Source: Natrinema gelatinilyticum | Lineage (GTDB): Archaea; Halobacteriota; Halobacteria; Halobacteriales; Natrialbaceae | Assembly (NCBI RefSeq): GCF_024266705.1 | Contig: NZ_CP100757.1 | Span: 124,001 to 188,000, forward strand | Length of the DNA: 64,000 nt | Reading direction: 5' to 3' | In this document: piece by piece, positions 15,956 to 24,139 of the stretch | Numbering within the stretch: position 1 is the first letter of the stretch | Layout: the number at the start of each line of letters is the position of its first letter | The notes under the pieces: model-generated | Databases searched by the model: none | Told to the model about the DNA's origin: nothing | Seen by the model: the letters and a program-made list of their open reading frames with translations, nothing else | Position numbers and translations under genes: made by a program

Positions 15956-17560
15956 TCAGTCGTATTCGAACACGCGAGCCATCCCCCGCTCAAGGTGGTA
16001 GACATTGTGGCAGTGGAACAGCCAGTCGCCGGGGTTGTCCGCCAGGAAGTCGAACGTCACCTGGTCGCCGTGAGGCGCGACGAGAACAGTGTCCTTGATC
16101 GCATCGCCGACCTGAAAGAAGTGACCGTGGAGGTGCATCGGGTGGATTGCCGGGCTGCGGTTTACCATCCGTACGCGGACGTGGTCGCCCTCACTGATTT
16201 CGAACGGGTCAGCGTCGGGATATATTTCGCCGTTGATGGTCCATGCGTCAGAATCGGCACCTCTCATCATCCCGCCCGACAACGTGAGGTCGAACGTTCG
16301 ATCCGGCTCCCCGTCGAGAGCCAGCGGTTCAAGCGTCTCGAGATCCTCATACTCGAGTTCATTGCCGTCGAACTGCGGCCCTTCGTCGGACTCGTCCCCG
16401 GACGCGTCTTCATACCGCAGTCTCGCCTCCGCGGGGTCCTCTTCGCCGACGACGGGTTCTGCGACGACAGCCCACTCGCCGGGGGAGTCGGCCTCAAGGA
16501 TTGCGTCGTAGCGCTCGCCCATGCTCATCACGAACGAGTCCACATCGACGGGTTCGACCGGACGACCGTCAGCATGCGTGACCGTCAGCGAGTGGCCGCC
16601 GACGCCGACGCGATAGGTAGTGGCGCTGCTCGGGTTGATGAACCGCAGTCGAACGCGCTCGCCCTCCTCAACCTCGAACACCGGTGGATCCGATGGAAGG
16701 CGGCCGTTGACGAGCAGTCCCTCGTACGGCGGTCGCTGACTCATCATCTGACTTCCCGGTCCCATGCCGTCACCGGGTCCCATCCCATCGCCAGGTCTGC
16801 GGTCGCCGTCAGACCCACCGTCGCCGGGATCCATTTCATCGCTGTCACCACCATGACCCATTCCGTTACCTGGTCTGCGACCGCCGCCCCCTCTGTCGCC
16901 ATCGCCGGGATCCGTCCTATTTCCGTCTCCGTCCGGTCCCCCGCCGGGGCCCATTTCATCACTCCCGCTCGGCGGAGCTTCGATCGAGTCGAGTGTCGGC
17001 TCTTCCCCGAGGTGATCGTCGAGCTGCAGCGTGTACTCACGGTCGTACTCGACGTTCGGCGACTCCTCCTCAACGATCAGTGGTCCGTAGAGCCCCCTGT
17101 CGAGTTGCAACCCGACGTGGCTGTGATAGACGTACGTCCCCGCCGGTGACGCCTCGTACTCATACTCGAACGTCTCCTCCGACGAGACGGGTTCTTGCGT
17201 GACGTCCGGAACGCCGTCCATCGGATTCGGCGCGGGAACGCCATGCCAGTGAATCGTCGTCTCCTCGGGCAACCCGTTCTCGAGCGAGACGCGAAGCGTT
17301 TCTCCCTCGCTTACGCGAAGTTCCGGCCCGGGGAACTGCTCCTCGTACAGCCACGTCTCGACGCTCTCGTCCGCTCCGATGTCGACCTCCTCGCTCGAGG
17401 CGACCAGCGTTTCCTCCTGCGTGGCGCCGTCGTCCTCCTGTGCAGGCCGCTCAAGGGTCGCCGATCCGATTCCGCTCGCGAGTCCCGAAATTCCGACCAG
17501 CGTCGCGCCGCCGATGCGAACCACCTGTCGGCGCGGGACGGTTCGATTGTTGTCGGCCAT
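15956..17560 (-). CDS. Multicopper oxidase (laccase-like), exported by Tat
   Basis: ATG 17560 gives 534 residues starting with a Tat signal (RRQVVRIGGATLVGISGLAS). All copper motifs are present: HWHG near 104, HSHVG near 146, HPMHLHGHFF near 473 and HCHNVYHLERGM near 517. The type 1 copper has Met as axial ligand. Domain order is three cupredoxin domains. Between domains 1 and 2 sits an unusual 70-residue insertion rich in Gly, Asp, Pro and Met (repeats like GDGMGPGDGMGPG), possibly a copper-capturing loop. Likely reaction: oxidation of Cu(I) or phenolic substrates with reduction of O2 outside the cell. Confidence 0.93.
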   Translation of the reverse strand: MADNNRTVPRRQVVRIGGATLVGISGLASGIGSATLERPAQEDDGATQEETLVASSEEVDIGADESVETWLYEEQFPGPELRVSEGETLRVSLENGLPEETTIHWHGVPAPNPMDGVPDVTQEPVSSEETFEYEYEASPAGTYVYHSHVGLQLDRGLYGPLIVEEESPNVEYDREYTLQLDDHLGEEPTLDSIEAPPSGSDEMGPGGGPDGDGNRTDPGDGDRGGGGRRPGNGMGHGGDSDEMDPGDGGSDGDRRPGDGMGPGDGMGPGSQMMSQRPPYEGLLVNGRLPSDPPVFEVEEGERVRLRFINPSSATTYRVGVGGHSLTVTHADGRPVEPVDVDSFVMSMGERYDAILEADSPGEWAVVAEPVVGEEDPAEARLRYEDASGDESDEGPQFDGNELEYEDLETLEPLALDGEPDRTFDLTLSGGMMRGADSDAWTINGEIYPDADPFEISEGDHVRVRMVNRSPAIHPMHLHGHFFQVGDAIKDTVLVAPHGDQVTFDFLADNPGDWLFHCHNVYHLERGMARVFEYD

Positions 17561-17839
17561 CACAGAATCGCCCACAACTGCAGTGAAAAATGACGGGCAT
17601 TTCAGTTCATGGCAGCCTCGATTGACGTCTGAGAAACGCAGCCTCGGCCCGGCCGAAAACCGCGTTCGAGCAGGCTGCCGGACCGTCACTCGAGCATTGC
17701 AATCAGCAGGACCGTCTCTGGTCGGGCGGCCTCGTGTTCGCTCGCCAATCCAACGTCGTGGAGGGCGTTCATCGCCTCGTCGGTGCTGTATCATTCATCG
17801 GCCGGCGGCCCGTCCGCACCGGTGCCGGGCAGTGCCCAG
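17561..17839. other. Region between oxidase and ComA-like remnant
   Basis: The minus strand at about 17695-17775 reads YSTDEAMNALHDVGLASEHE and ends VLLIAMLE before a stop, preceded by PGTGADGPPADE and a stop. This looks like the C-terminus of a decayed gene I cannot name. The rest holds the upstream region of the multicopper oxidase. Confidence 0.35.
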
Positions 17840-18347
17840 TTCACGACAGGCTCGGATTCGATGTTGTAGAGCTTTCGAGCGGATTCCTCGCAATTGGGAC
17901 CGACGACATGGTACGGATGACTGAAGTCGTGGCGAGTGACTACGAACTCGATCCGAAACCGGAGATCAACGTCCAGTTCTGAGCAGGTGGCGCTACCGAC
18001 CCCGAGGTTCTCGAGGAGCAGGGTCAACAGGACTCCTTGCAGACCATTGAGGAGAGCCGTCGCCACTTAGATGCCGGCGCCGAGTTACTGATGATCGAGG
18101 CCGAGGGCATCACTGAGGAGGTGACTGAGCGACGAACCGACGTCGCCTACCAAGTCGCGAACGAACCGGAATCGAGAATCTAGTGTTCGAGGCGCCGGGC
18201 CCCGAGATGTTCGAGTGAGACATCAAGAACTTCAGCTCTGAGATCAACCTGTTTGTGGACAACTCCCAGATCGTCGAACTGGAATGTATGCGCTCTGGCC
18301 GCTGGGGAAAGGCAACCACCTGGGGGGGCCGTTACCTGAAAGGGTAA
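17840..18347 (+). pseudogene. ComA-like phosphosulfolactate synthase family remnant
   Basis: Plus-strand pieces read FDVVELSSGFLAIGTDDMV, DYELDPKPEINVQF then TGA, AGGATDPEVLEEQGQQD, HLDAGAELLMIEAEGITEEV, then a frameshift to NLVFEAPGPEMFE, TGA, and EINLFVDNSQIVELECMRSG up to TAA at 18345. The order and motifs are those of haloarchaeal phosphosulfolactate synthase homologues (TIM barrel). The N-terminal third is missing. There are at least two nonsense codons and one frameshift. Confidence 0.75.
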
Positions 18348-18609
18348 TGACTAGTTGCTAGACTCTATATTTGTCGGGCAACAGCAATCAGCACTCACTA
18401 CAATAGTTTCGGTACAAACCTTCATTCTACACATTGTGTCAATCAGCAGAACGGGTTAGCTGAAAGAGAGGGCGCTAAGCCCCCGTCCTCGAGGAGCGAA
18501 CGGCGTTAGCCGCGAGCGAGTAGGGCGGGGATACAGCGTCCGCACGAGCGCCGACTTACTCTAGCCAGAACAGTTAACTAAACACAAACACTAGTAGAGA
18601 ATAAGTCGC

Positions 18610-19887
18610 ATGAAGTACAGTCCACGATACCGACTCTTTCCCACCACCACCCAACGGGAGAGTCTCGACTGGACTCGTGACACCGTGCGACAACTCTACA
18701 ACCACGCCCTCCACGAATTCAACAAGATACCAGAAGACGAGGGGACGCTTCGACAGCGTGTCTGGCACGTCCGCGACGAACTGCCACAACTCAAACAACA
18801 GTGGACTGACCTCAAACAGGTCTACTCCACCGTCTTGCAGAAAGCTGTCGAGCGTATCCGCACCAACATCACCAACCTCGGCACACTCAAAGCCAAGGGC
18901 TACGATGTTGGCTCGTTGAACTGGAAGTCACCGCGTGAGTACCGGAGTTTTACGTACCGGCAATCGGGCTTCGAACTCGACACGAAGAGTGGCCCGAGAG
19001 ACCGAGCGATACTCCGACTCACAAAAGTACGCGGCGAAACCCTTGAAATCCCACTTCGACTTCACCGCGACCTTCCCGACCACGATGCTATCAAAGAAGT
19101 CGCGGTGAAGAAAGAACCCACAGGAGCGTGGTACGCCTCGTTCTGTATCGCCACTGAGGAACCAGAGCAACCAGACCCAGCAGACATCGACGCGGAGGAT
19201 ACCGTCGGAATCGACCTTGGCGTTCTCACCTTCGTCCACGATTCGGACGGACGCTCCGTCGGACGTCTTGACCTGTCTGCGGAGCGTGAGCGCCTCGAGC
19301 GCGAGCAGCGTTCGCTTTCTCGCAAGCAATACGAGTCGAACAACTGGGAGACGCAACGGCGGCGAGTCGCGACGGTCCATGCTCGCATGTCGAACAAGAA
19401 GCGAGATTATAAACACAAACTCGCACACTATTACACGACCGAGCACGATGCCGTGTTCGTCGAAGACCTGAACGTGACGTCACTGCTTGAAGGCAGTGGC
19501 AACGCGCGGAACAAGGCCGAAGTCGGCTGGCGTGACTTCATTTCGATTCTGAAACATCACGGTCAGAAGAACGAGTGTCACGTTATCGAAGTCGAACCGA
19601 GTGGCACGACAAAAGAGTGTGCATCGTGTGGCGTGGAGACGGCGAAACCGGTGTGGGTTCGGGAACATTCCTGCCCGTCGTGTGGGTTCGAATTAGACAG
19701 GGATTGGAACGCGGCGTTGAATATCCAGTCGCGTGGTCTGGAGAACCTAGGAGTGGTTCACTCCGAAGCAACGCCTGTGGAGACTGCGACCGCTGTGGAT
19801 ACTTCTGAAGTATCTGCACGTCGCGTCGTCGAAGCAGGAAGCCCCGCCCTCAAGGAGTCGCCGAAGGCGACGAGTAGGGCGGGGTAG
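18610..19887 (+). CDS. tnpB: TnpB, RNA-guided nuclease of IS200/IS605 elements
   Basis: 425 residues, full length. The N-terminal helical domain is followed by the split RuvC nuclease: GIDLGV (first Asp) near 200, VEDLNV (Glu) near 283 and DRDWNAA (last Asp) near 363. A zinc ribbon CASCG...CPSCG lies between the last two motifs. All catalytic residues are present, so the nuclease may be active. TnpB uses an omega-RNA made from the 3' end of its gene and the right end to cut DNA next to a short motif and help keep the element. The last codons overlap the presumed RNA scaffold. No DUF2080 gene precedes this copy. Confidence 0.95.
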   Translation: MKYSPRYRLFPTTTQRESLDWTRDTVRQLYNHALHEFNKIPEDEGTLRQRVWHVRDELPQLKQQWTDLKQVYSTVLQKAVERIRTNITNLGTLKAKGYDVGSLNWKSPREYRSFTYRQSGFELDTKSGPRDRAILRLTKVRGETLEIPLRLHRDLPDHDAIKEVAVKKEPTGAWYASFCIATEEPEQPDPADIDAEDTVGIDLGVLTFVHDSDGRSVGRLDLSAERERLEREQRSLSRKQYESNNWETQRRRVATVHARMSNKKRDYKHKLAHYYTTEHDAVFVEDLNVTSLLEGSGNARNKAEVGWRDFISILKHHGQKNECHVIEVEPSGTTKECASCGVETAKPVWVREHSCPSCGFELDRDWNAALNIQSRGLENLGVVHSEATPVETATAVDTSEVSARRVVEAGSPALKESPKATSRAG

Positions 19888-19892
19888 TTCAC
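19830..19892 (+). ncRNA. Candidate omega-RNA scaffold at the right end of TnpB copy 1
   Basis: The sequence GAAGCAGGAAGCCCCGCCCT is followed by a hairpin GTCGCCGAAGGCGAC and by AGTAGGGCGGGG, which pairs with CCCCGCCCT, ending GTAGTTCAC. The same plan is seen at 33632-33695 and, degenerate, at 41351-41421. The position at the tnpB 3' end matches known omega-RNAs. The guide would start just outside, at 19893. Confidence 0.6.
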
Positions 19893-19946
19893 ATTACGTG
19901 ACGTTCCGACCGGAGTCTTTTGTCGATTCGGTGTGACGGGAGACAA

Positions 19947-21347
19947 TTAGTGGTCGTGGCTCTCGGATGCCCCTCTTTCGGAGGTCTGCGGCTGTTTATC
20001 TGAGAACGCGATCGGATTTGCCTCGAACGACCGCTTACATCGGTTCGAACAGAAGTAGTACGTCTCACCGTCGTGGGTGACGCTCGGGCCGCTATCGTCG
20101 GTGCGCATCCCACAGACTGGGTCGCGGTACTGGCCGGGTGCACCTAATCCTCGGCGGTAGACATAGATGAGGAATCCGGAGAGTGCGAACGCAATCACGT
20201 TGAGATAGAACGTGTAGTTGAGTTCGAAGTACGTCTGTTCGGACGCTGTCTGCCCGCCAGCGAGGTTCGGTATGATGTCGAGCGCGTTGAACAATTCTTC
20301 CATGAGAAAGCCCGTGAACGCCATCGTCACGAAGAAGATGCCGAGAATGTATAGCATCACTTTCCAGCCGTAGTACTTGCGATAGACATTCAGCACAGGA
20401 ATCGTGATGAGGTCGGCGTAGACGAACGCGATGACGCCCGCAAAGCTAATCCCACCACCCCAGAGGGCGACGGCAAACGGGACGTTTCCCATGCTTCCGA
20501 CGAAGCTGATGACCGCGATTGCCACGCCCATGACGGCGTTTTCTGCGCTCACCAACAGTCCTTCCCCTTGGAGGAATAGCGCGTTCCAAACCCGCTGCGG
20601 GACAAAGACGATGACGAACCCCGAGACGAGAAAGCCCGCAACGACGTCTTTCCAGATCATCGACCACTCCTTCCGGTACTGGTTGCCGAGTTTGTACCAG
20701 CCGCCCCATGACAGGAGCTCGTCGCGCCACACGCCGCTACGTGCGACCTCCTGCTGGTAAGTCTCCATGCAACCTGCTGAGCAGAATTTCAGCGTTTCGC
20801 CGCCGTCGGTCGTGAGTGAATATTCGTCTTTGCCCTCCATCCCGCAGGTCGGATCCTCGGTGATACCGTGCTCGTGGTCGTGCTGATTCAGTTCCTGTCG
20901 AACCTCATCGAAGAGGTTCTCGGGGAGGGTCAGATGGACGAGGAGTGCCATTACGGCGATGAGGACGACACCGCCGAGAAGTTCTGCAACGAGGAATTCC
21001 CAGCCGAGCAGAATCAGAATCATCAAGCCGAGTTCGACGATGAGATTCGTCGAGGCGAACATGAATGCAAGGACGTTCACGGCGTGCGCACCTTTCTTGA
21101 ACAACCCCTTCCCGATAGCGACGGCCCCGAAGCTACAGCCGCTACTGGCGGCTCCGAACACCGTTGCCTTCGTGAGTCCACTCAGATTCTCCTCTCCGAG
21201 GACCTGGGCCATCCGCTCTTTCGAAACGTAGACCTGGACGAGGCTCGTGATCACCAGGCCCATGATAATCGCCCACGCGGCGGTCCAGAGGAAGCCGACA
21301 CCAATCCGTAGGGCCTCGAAAATTCCGTCGGCGAGGGCCGCTTGCAT
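19947..21347 (-). CDS. ArsP/DUF318-type permease with two YHS domains
   Basis: ATG 21347 gives 466 residues. There are two blocks of about four membrane helices, with family motifs FGAASSGCSFGAVAIGKGLF near 65 and GNVPFAVALWGGGISFAGVI near 300. Two YHS metal-binding domains sit after the blocks: DPTCGMEG with FCSAGC near 185-225 and DPVCGMRT with YYFCSNRCK near 415-445. The family moves organoarsenicals or other small solutes. YHS/TRASH-like domains bind metals through Cys. Together they suggest metal- or metalloid-linked export. A TATA-like TTAAATTTTTAAG lies upstream near 21385-21400. Confidence 0.85.
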   Translation of the reverse strand: MQAALADGIFEALRIGVGFLWTAAWAIIMGLVITSLVQVYVSKERMAQVLGEENLSGLTKATVFGAASSGCSFGAVAIGKGLFKKGAHAVNVLAFMFASTNLIVELGLMILILLGWEFLVAELLGGVVLIAVMALLVHLTLPENLFDEVRQELNQHDHEHGITEDPTCGMEGKDEYSLTTDGGETLKFCSAGCMETYQQEVARSGVWRDELLSWGGWYKLGNQYRKEWSMIWKDVVAGFLVSGFVIVFVPQRVWNALFLQGEGLLVSAENAVMGVAIAVISFVGSMGNVPFAVALWGGGISFAGVIAFVYADLITIPVLNVYRKYYGWKVMLYILGIFFVTMAFTGFLMEELFNALDIIPNLAGGQTASEQTYFELNYTFYLNVIAFALSGFLIYVYRRGLGAPGQYRDPVCGMRTDDSGPSVTHDGETYYFCSNRCKRSFEANPIAFSDKQPQTSERGASESHDH

Positions 21348-21633
21348 ATCTAGACTATCGCAGCCATCTATTTTGTTAGTTGCTCTTAAAAATTTAAGGC
21401 CGTTTCCACTCTTCACTGTAGATTCCAAGATACAGTCGATTCTCGACTATGGACTATTCTTCGGAGACCGTACCTCTGGATATCGATCTCTGACGGTCAC
21501 TGGTTCCCGTTGTTGATCGTTGCTAACTCATCTGAGAAAAGGGGAACACAGACACGGATGTCGTGTCGTCCTTATTCCACTCGATTCCCGCGCATCAGTC
21601 GAAATGACCCTGCTTTCGAATAGTAAGAGAAAG

Positions 21634-21646
21634 TCGATTAAATGAG
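21634..21646 (+). promoter_or_regulatory. Archaeal promoter for the DUF5676-like gene
   Basis: A TATA-like CGATTAAATGAG is centred about 25 bp before ATG 21665, preceded by a purine-rich BRE-like GAGAAAGT. The spacing fits a nearly leaderless transcript, as is usual in haloarchaea. Confidence 0.45.
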
Positions 21647-21664
21647 TCGAGCGTATCTCTAACC

Positions 21665-21964
21665 ATGAGTACTTCTACCACAAACCAAGACGTGTACGAG
21701 ATGGACTCGGCTAGTCGTGTGATGTACCTCGATGCACTGGCACTCGCCGGAGCGGCGGCTGTGGTCTCCGCGGTCGTAATGCTCCTACTCAGCGTGTTCG
21801 GTGCGATCGGTGTCTATGAGGGCGCGGTCGAGATGATGGAACAGTGGCATCTGTTCTTCGAGCCGACCGTCGTCGGGACCGTTGCGGGTATGGTCGAGGC
21901 AGCGGTGATCAGCTTCGTCCTCGCGTACCCCTTCGCGTGGCTGTACAACGTCTTCGCGCGCTAG
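21665..21964 (+). CDS. DUF5676-like small membrane protein
   Basis: 99 residues with two membrane helices (about 23-47 and 68-95) and the closing motif LAYPFAWLYNVFAR, typical of DUF5676 / holin-like membrane proteins. These often accompany metal-resistance ATPases and YHS proteins. The gene is divergent from the YHS permease and 17 bp upstream of the SRPBCC gene, so the last two probably share a transcript. Function unknown. Confidence 0.7.
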   Translation: MSTSTTNQDVYEMDSASRVMYLDALALAGAAAVVSAVVMLLLSVFGAIGVYEGAVEMMEQWHLFFEPTVVGTVAGMVEAAVISFVLAYPFAWLYNVFAR

Positions 21965-21981
21965 GGGAGACGGAGACACCC

Positions 21982-22497
21982 ATGTACGTCACCGACAAAG
22001 CCAAAATCGTCATCGAAGCCACTCCCGAGGAAATCTGGGAGTACGTGACCGACCCAGTCCACTGGACGGCGTCGAATCCCGAGGAACACTACGGGCTCGA
22101 GTACGACACGCCTGACAATCGCCCACGCGAGGGCGCGACGTTTCACCAGCACGAAGAGGTCGCCGGCATATACGCCGACCTGCACGGTCGGTTCTCCTAC
22201 ATCGATTATCCGAACGTGGCGGTTTGGACGGGGATGGCGTACTATCCTTTCCTTCGCGGCCTCGTCACAGTTCGAATTCCCGAGGGCGGCACCATTCGGC
22301 TCGAAGAGACCGAGGATGGAACCCGGATGTCACACGCCGTCTGGATGGATTTCCCGAACAACCGTCGTGGTCGTTTCCTGAAGTGGTTGTTCACCACTTT
22401 CCTCGACGGGAAGGCGAAGCTTTACGACCACACCAACAAGGAACTCGTCTTCTTCAAAGAGCGGCTCGAATCCGACGCTACCACGCCGACGTCGTAA
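21982..22497 (+). CDS. SRPBCC-fold (START-like) protein
   Basis: 171 residues that match the helix-grip fold of polyketide-cyclase/SRPBCC proteins: KAKIVIEATPEEIWEYVTDP at the start, then RLEETEDGTRMSHAVWMDF in the middle and a long C-terminal helix (FLKWLFTTFLDGKAKLYDH). The fold holds hydrophobic ligands. The start ATG 21982 is preferred over an upstream frame that overlaps the previous gene. No catalytic residue can be assigned. Confidence 0.8.
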   Translation: MYVTDKAKIVIEATPEEIWEYVTDPVHWTASNPEEHYGLEYDTPDNRPREGATFHQHEEVAGIYADLHGRFSYIDYPNVAVWTGMAYYPFLRGLVTVRIPEGGTIRLEETEDGTRMSHAVWMDFPNNRRGRFLKWLFTTFLDGKAKLYDHTNKELVFFKERLESDATTPTS

Positions 22498-22620
22498 TTG
22501 CCACTAATAGGTCGATCTCCCGATTGTGAACCGGAAGCTGATCGATGGATCGACAGAGAAGACGATTTTCAACGCCAGATCGAAGCAATCGGTAAATCCG
22601 TAGCAACCCATTGCTAGTCT

Positions 22621-23388
22621 ATGGCGAATCACTCCGAACACGGGAGCCACAGTCCACCTGAGGGATATAATCCTAGTGGACACGCTACATTGGGCGGACT
22701 CTCGGTCGACGCAGATGGACTCCGCTTCGTCCCGACGGACACGCGCCTTACTCCAGGTGACCCGCTCAACTGGAGCTTCCAGGTCGTCACGTCGAATGGC
22801 AACATCGTGACCGAGTTCGACGAGGCTCACGGGCAGCGTGGCCACTTGATCGTCGTTCGTCGCGACCTGACTCGATTCCAGCATCTCCATCCGACGCTTG
22901 ACGCCGATGGAACGTGGCGTGTTGAGGCGTTCTCCCTCCCTGATCCCGGTGTTTACCGAGCGTTCATCGACCTCGTAGTCGACGGTCGACCGACGACACT
23001 TGGATTTGACCTCTTCGTCTCGGGAGAAATGGAGGTTGCCCCGCGCTCAGATACGTCACGACGTGCGACGGCAGATGGATACGTCGTTGACCTCCAGACC
23101 AACGAGGTCCTCGCCGGTGAGCCGGTTGAGCTAGCGTTCGAAATCAGTCGTGATGGTGAGCCCGTGTCGCGTCTAGACCCGTATCTGGGAGCGCTCGGCC
23201 ATCTCGTTACGCTCCGTGAAGGCGATCTCGCCTATCTGCACGTCCACCCCAAAGAGACGAGTCCCGACAGCGGGCGTGTCGAATTCGGCGCGCAGTTTCC
23301 TACGCCCGGGCGATACCGGCTGTTCCTTCAATCGAAACCGGACGGGACACTCATCACAACTCGGCACGATATTCGGATCGACCGCTGA
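22621..23388 (+). CDS. Tandem-domain His-motif protein, possibly metal-related
   Basis: 255 residues, no signal peptide. Two similar beta-rich domains each carry a matched motif: GHLIVVRRDLTRFQHLHP near residue 80 and GHLVTLREGDLAYLHVHP near 195, each followed by a PGVYR or PGRYR turn. The HLHP/HVHP histidines could form metal sites. Related proteins occur beside copper and heavy-metal genes in several prokaryotes. The His-rich start (HSEHGSHS) supports metal binding. I cannot name a function. Confidence 0.6.
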   Translation: MANHSEHGSHSPPEGYNPSGHATLGGLSVDADGLRFVPTDTRLTPGDPLNWSFQVVTSNGNIVTEFDEAHGQRGHLIVVRRDLTRFQHLHPTLDADGTWRVEAFSLPDPGVYRAFIDLVVDGRPTTLGFDLFVSGEMEVAPRSDTSRRATADGYVVDLQTNEVLAGEPVELAFEISRDGEPVSRLDPYLGALGHLVTLREGDLAYLHVHPKETSPDSGRVEFGAQFPTPGRYRLFLQSKPDGTLITTRHDIRIDR

Positions 23389-23488
23389 CGGTACGACGGA
23401 CGACAATCCCCTAGAACCGTTCACCGAAGCCATTCGATCGGTTGCAGGACGGTTCTATCGTTCCCAGACATCACTCGCCAAGGTGACT

Positions 23489-23501
23489 TCTTAATATATA
23501 C
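23489..23501 (+). promoter_or_regulatory. TATA box of the DoxX-like gene
   Basis: CTTAATATATAC is centred 25 bp before ATG 23521, an excellent archaeal TATA match. The short distance implies a leaderless mRNA. Confidence 0.55.
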
Positions 23502-23520
23502 TCGTGAACTATTCTACAAT

Positions 23521-24075
23521 ATGGCATCACACGAGGTAACGCTGGAGAGCACCATCTGGGGCTTCACCGCGACCGGAAAACTCCACACGTTGAGTGTCTG
23601 GTTCATCTTGGCACTTCGATTGATGATGGGCATCGCCTTCTTCCAAAGCGGCCTCGACAAAGTCCTCTCCGGAAAATTCAGTGCCGGAGGGTATTTGACT
23701 GGAGCCGTCCCGAACAGCGGAAGTCCACTCGCAGATCTGTTCGTCGCAATAGGGAACACGCCATGGTTCGTCAACTTCGTGAACGTCGCTGTCCCGTGGG
23801 GGGAAGTGTTCATCGGGCTTGGACTACTATTCGGTGTACTCACTCGCCTCGCCGCGTTCTGGGGGGCGTTCATGATGCTTCTGTTTTATTTCGGGAACTG
23901 GGACGTTTCGCACGGCTACATCAACGGAGATTTTGCGTACATGCTCGTGTTCCTCTCTGTCGCCGCGTTCGGGGCAGGCCGAATACTCGGCCTGGACGCG
24001 TATATCGAACAGTACGAAATCCGCGGCGAACCACTCATCGAACGGTACCCGTGGACGGGATACTTTCTTGGCTGA
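23521..24075 (+). CDS. DoxX-family membrane protein
   Basis: 184 residues with four membrane helices and family motifs: FILALRLMMGIAFFQSGLDK near residue 40 and EVFIGLGLLFGVLTRLAAF near 100. DoxX proteins link to quinone or thiosulfate oxidation and to redox-stress complexes. It follows the His-motif protein and precedes an IS4 insertion, which lies 65 bp beyond its stop, so the gene itself is intact. Confidence 0.88.
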   Translation: MASHEVTLESTIWGFTATGKLHTLSVWFILALRLMMGIAFFQSGLDKVLSGKFSAGGYLTGAVPNSGSPLADLFVAIGNTPWFVNFVNVAVPWGEVFIGLGLLFGVLTRLAAFWGAFMMLLFYFGNWDVSHGYINGDFAYMLVFLSVAAFGAGRILGLDAYIEQYEIRGEPLIERYPWTGYFLG

Positions 24076-24139
24076 TCTCGAGCACCGTTCGTAGCCACTT
24101 GGGGCAGATCAACAACGAACGAGGAAGCTGTGGCCAGTG

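Larger units (their letters stand above)
18455..19892 (+). mobile_element. IS200/IS605-type TnpB element, copy 1 (IS1341-like, no TnpA)
   Basis: The left end starts GTTAGCTG and folds as GGCGCTAAGCCCCC...GGGGATACAGCG (about 18471-18542). The right end finishes GTAGTTCAC at 19892. The same ends bound the elements at 33632-35197, 36982-38630, 55623-57264 and the left end at 63612. Only tnpB is present, so movement would need TnpA supplied from elsewhere. Confidence 0.8.

Noticed and set aside
16744..16960. Regular repeats in the oxidase linker as a possible CRISPR or minisatellite
   Set aside because: They encode in-frame Gly/Asp/Met repeats of irregular length with no spacers; protein low complexity explains them.
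15995..17149. 384-codon plus-strand ORF
   Set aside because: Antisense to the multicopper oxidase with all copper motifs; no recognisable domain and a shadow composition.
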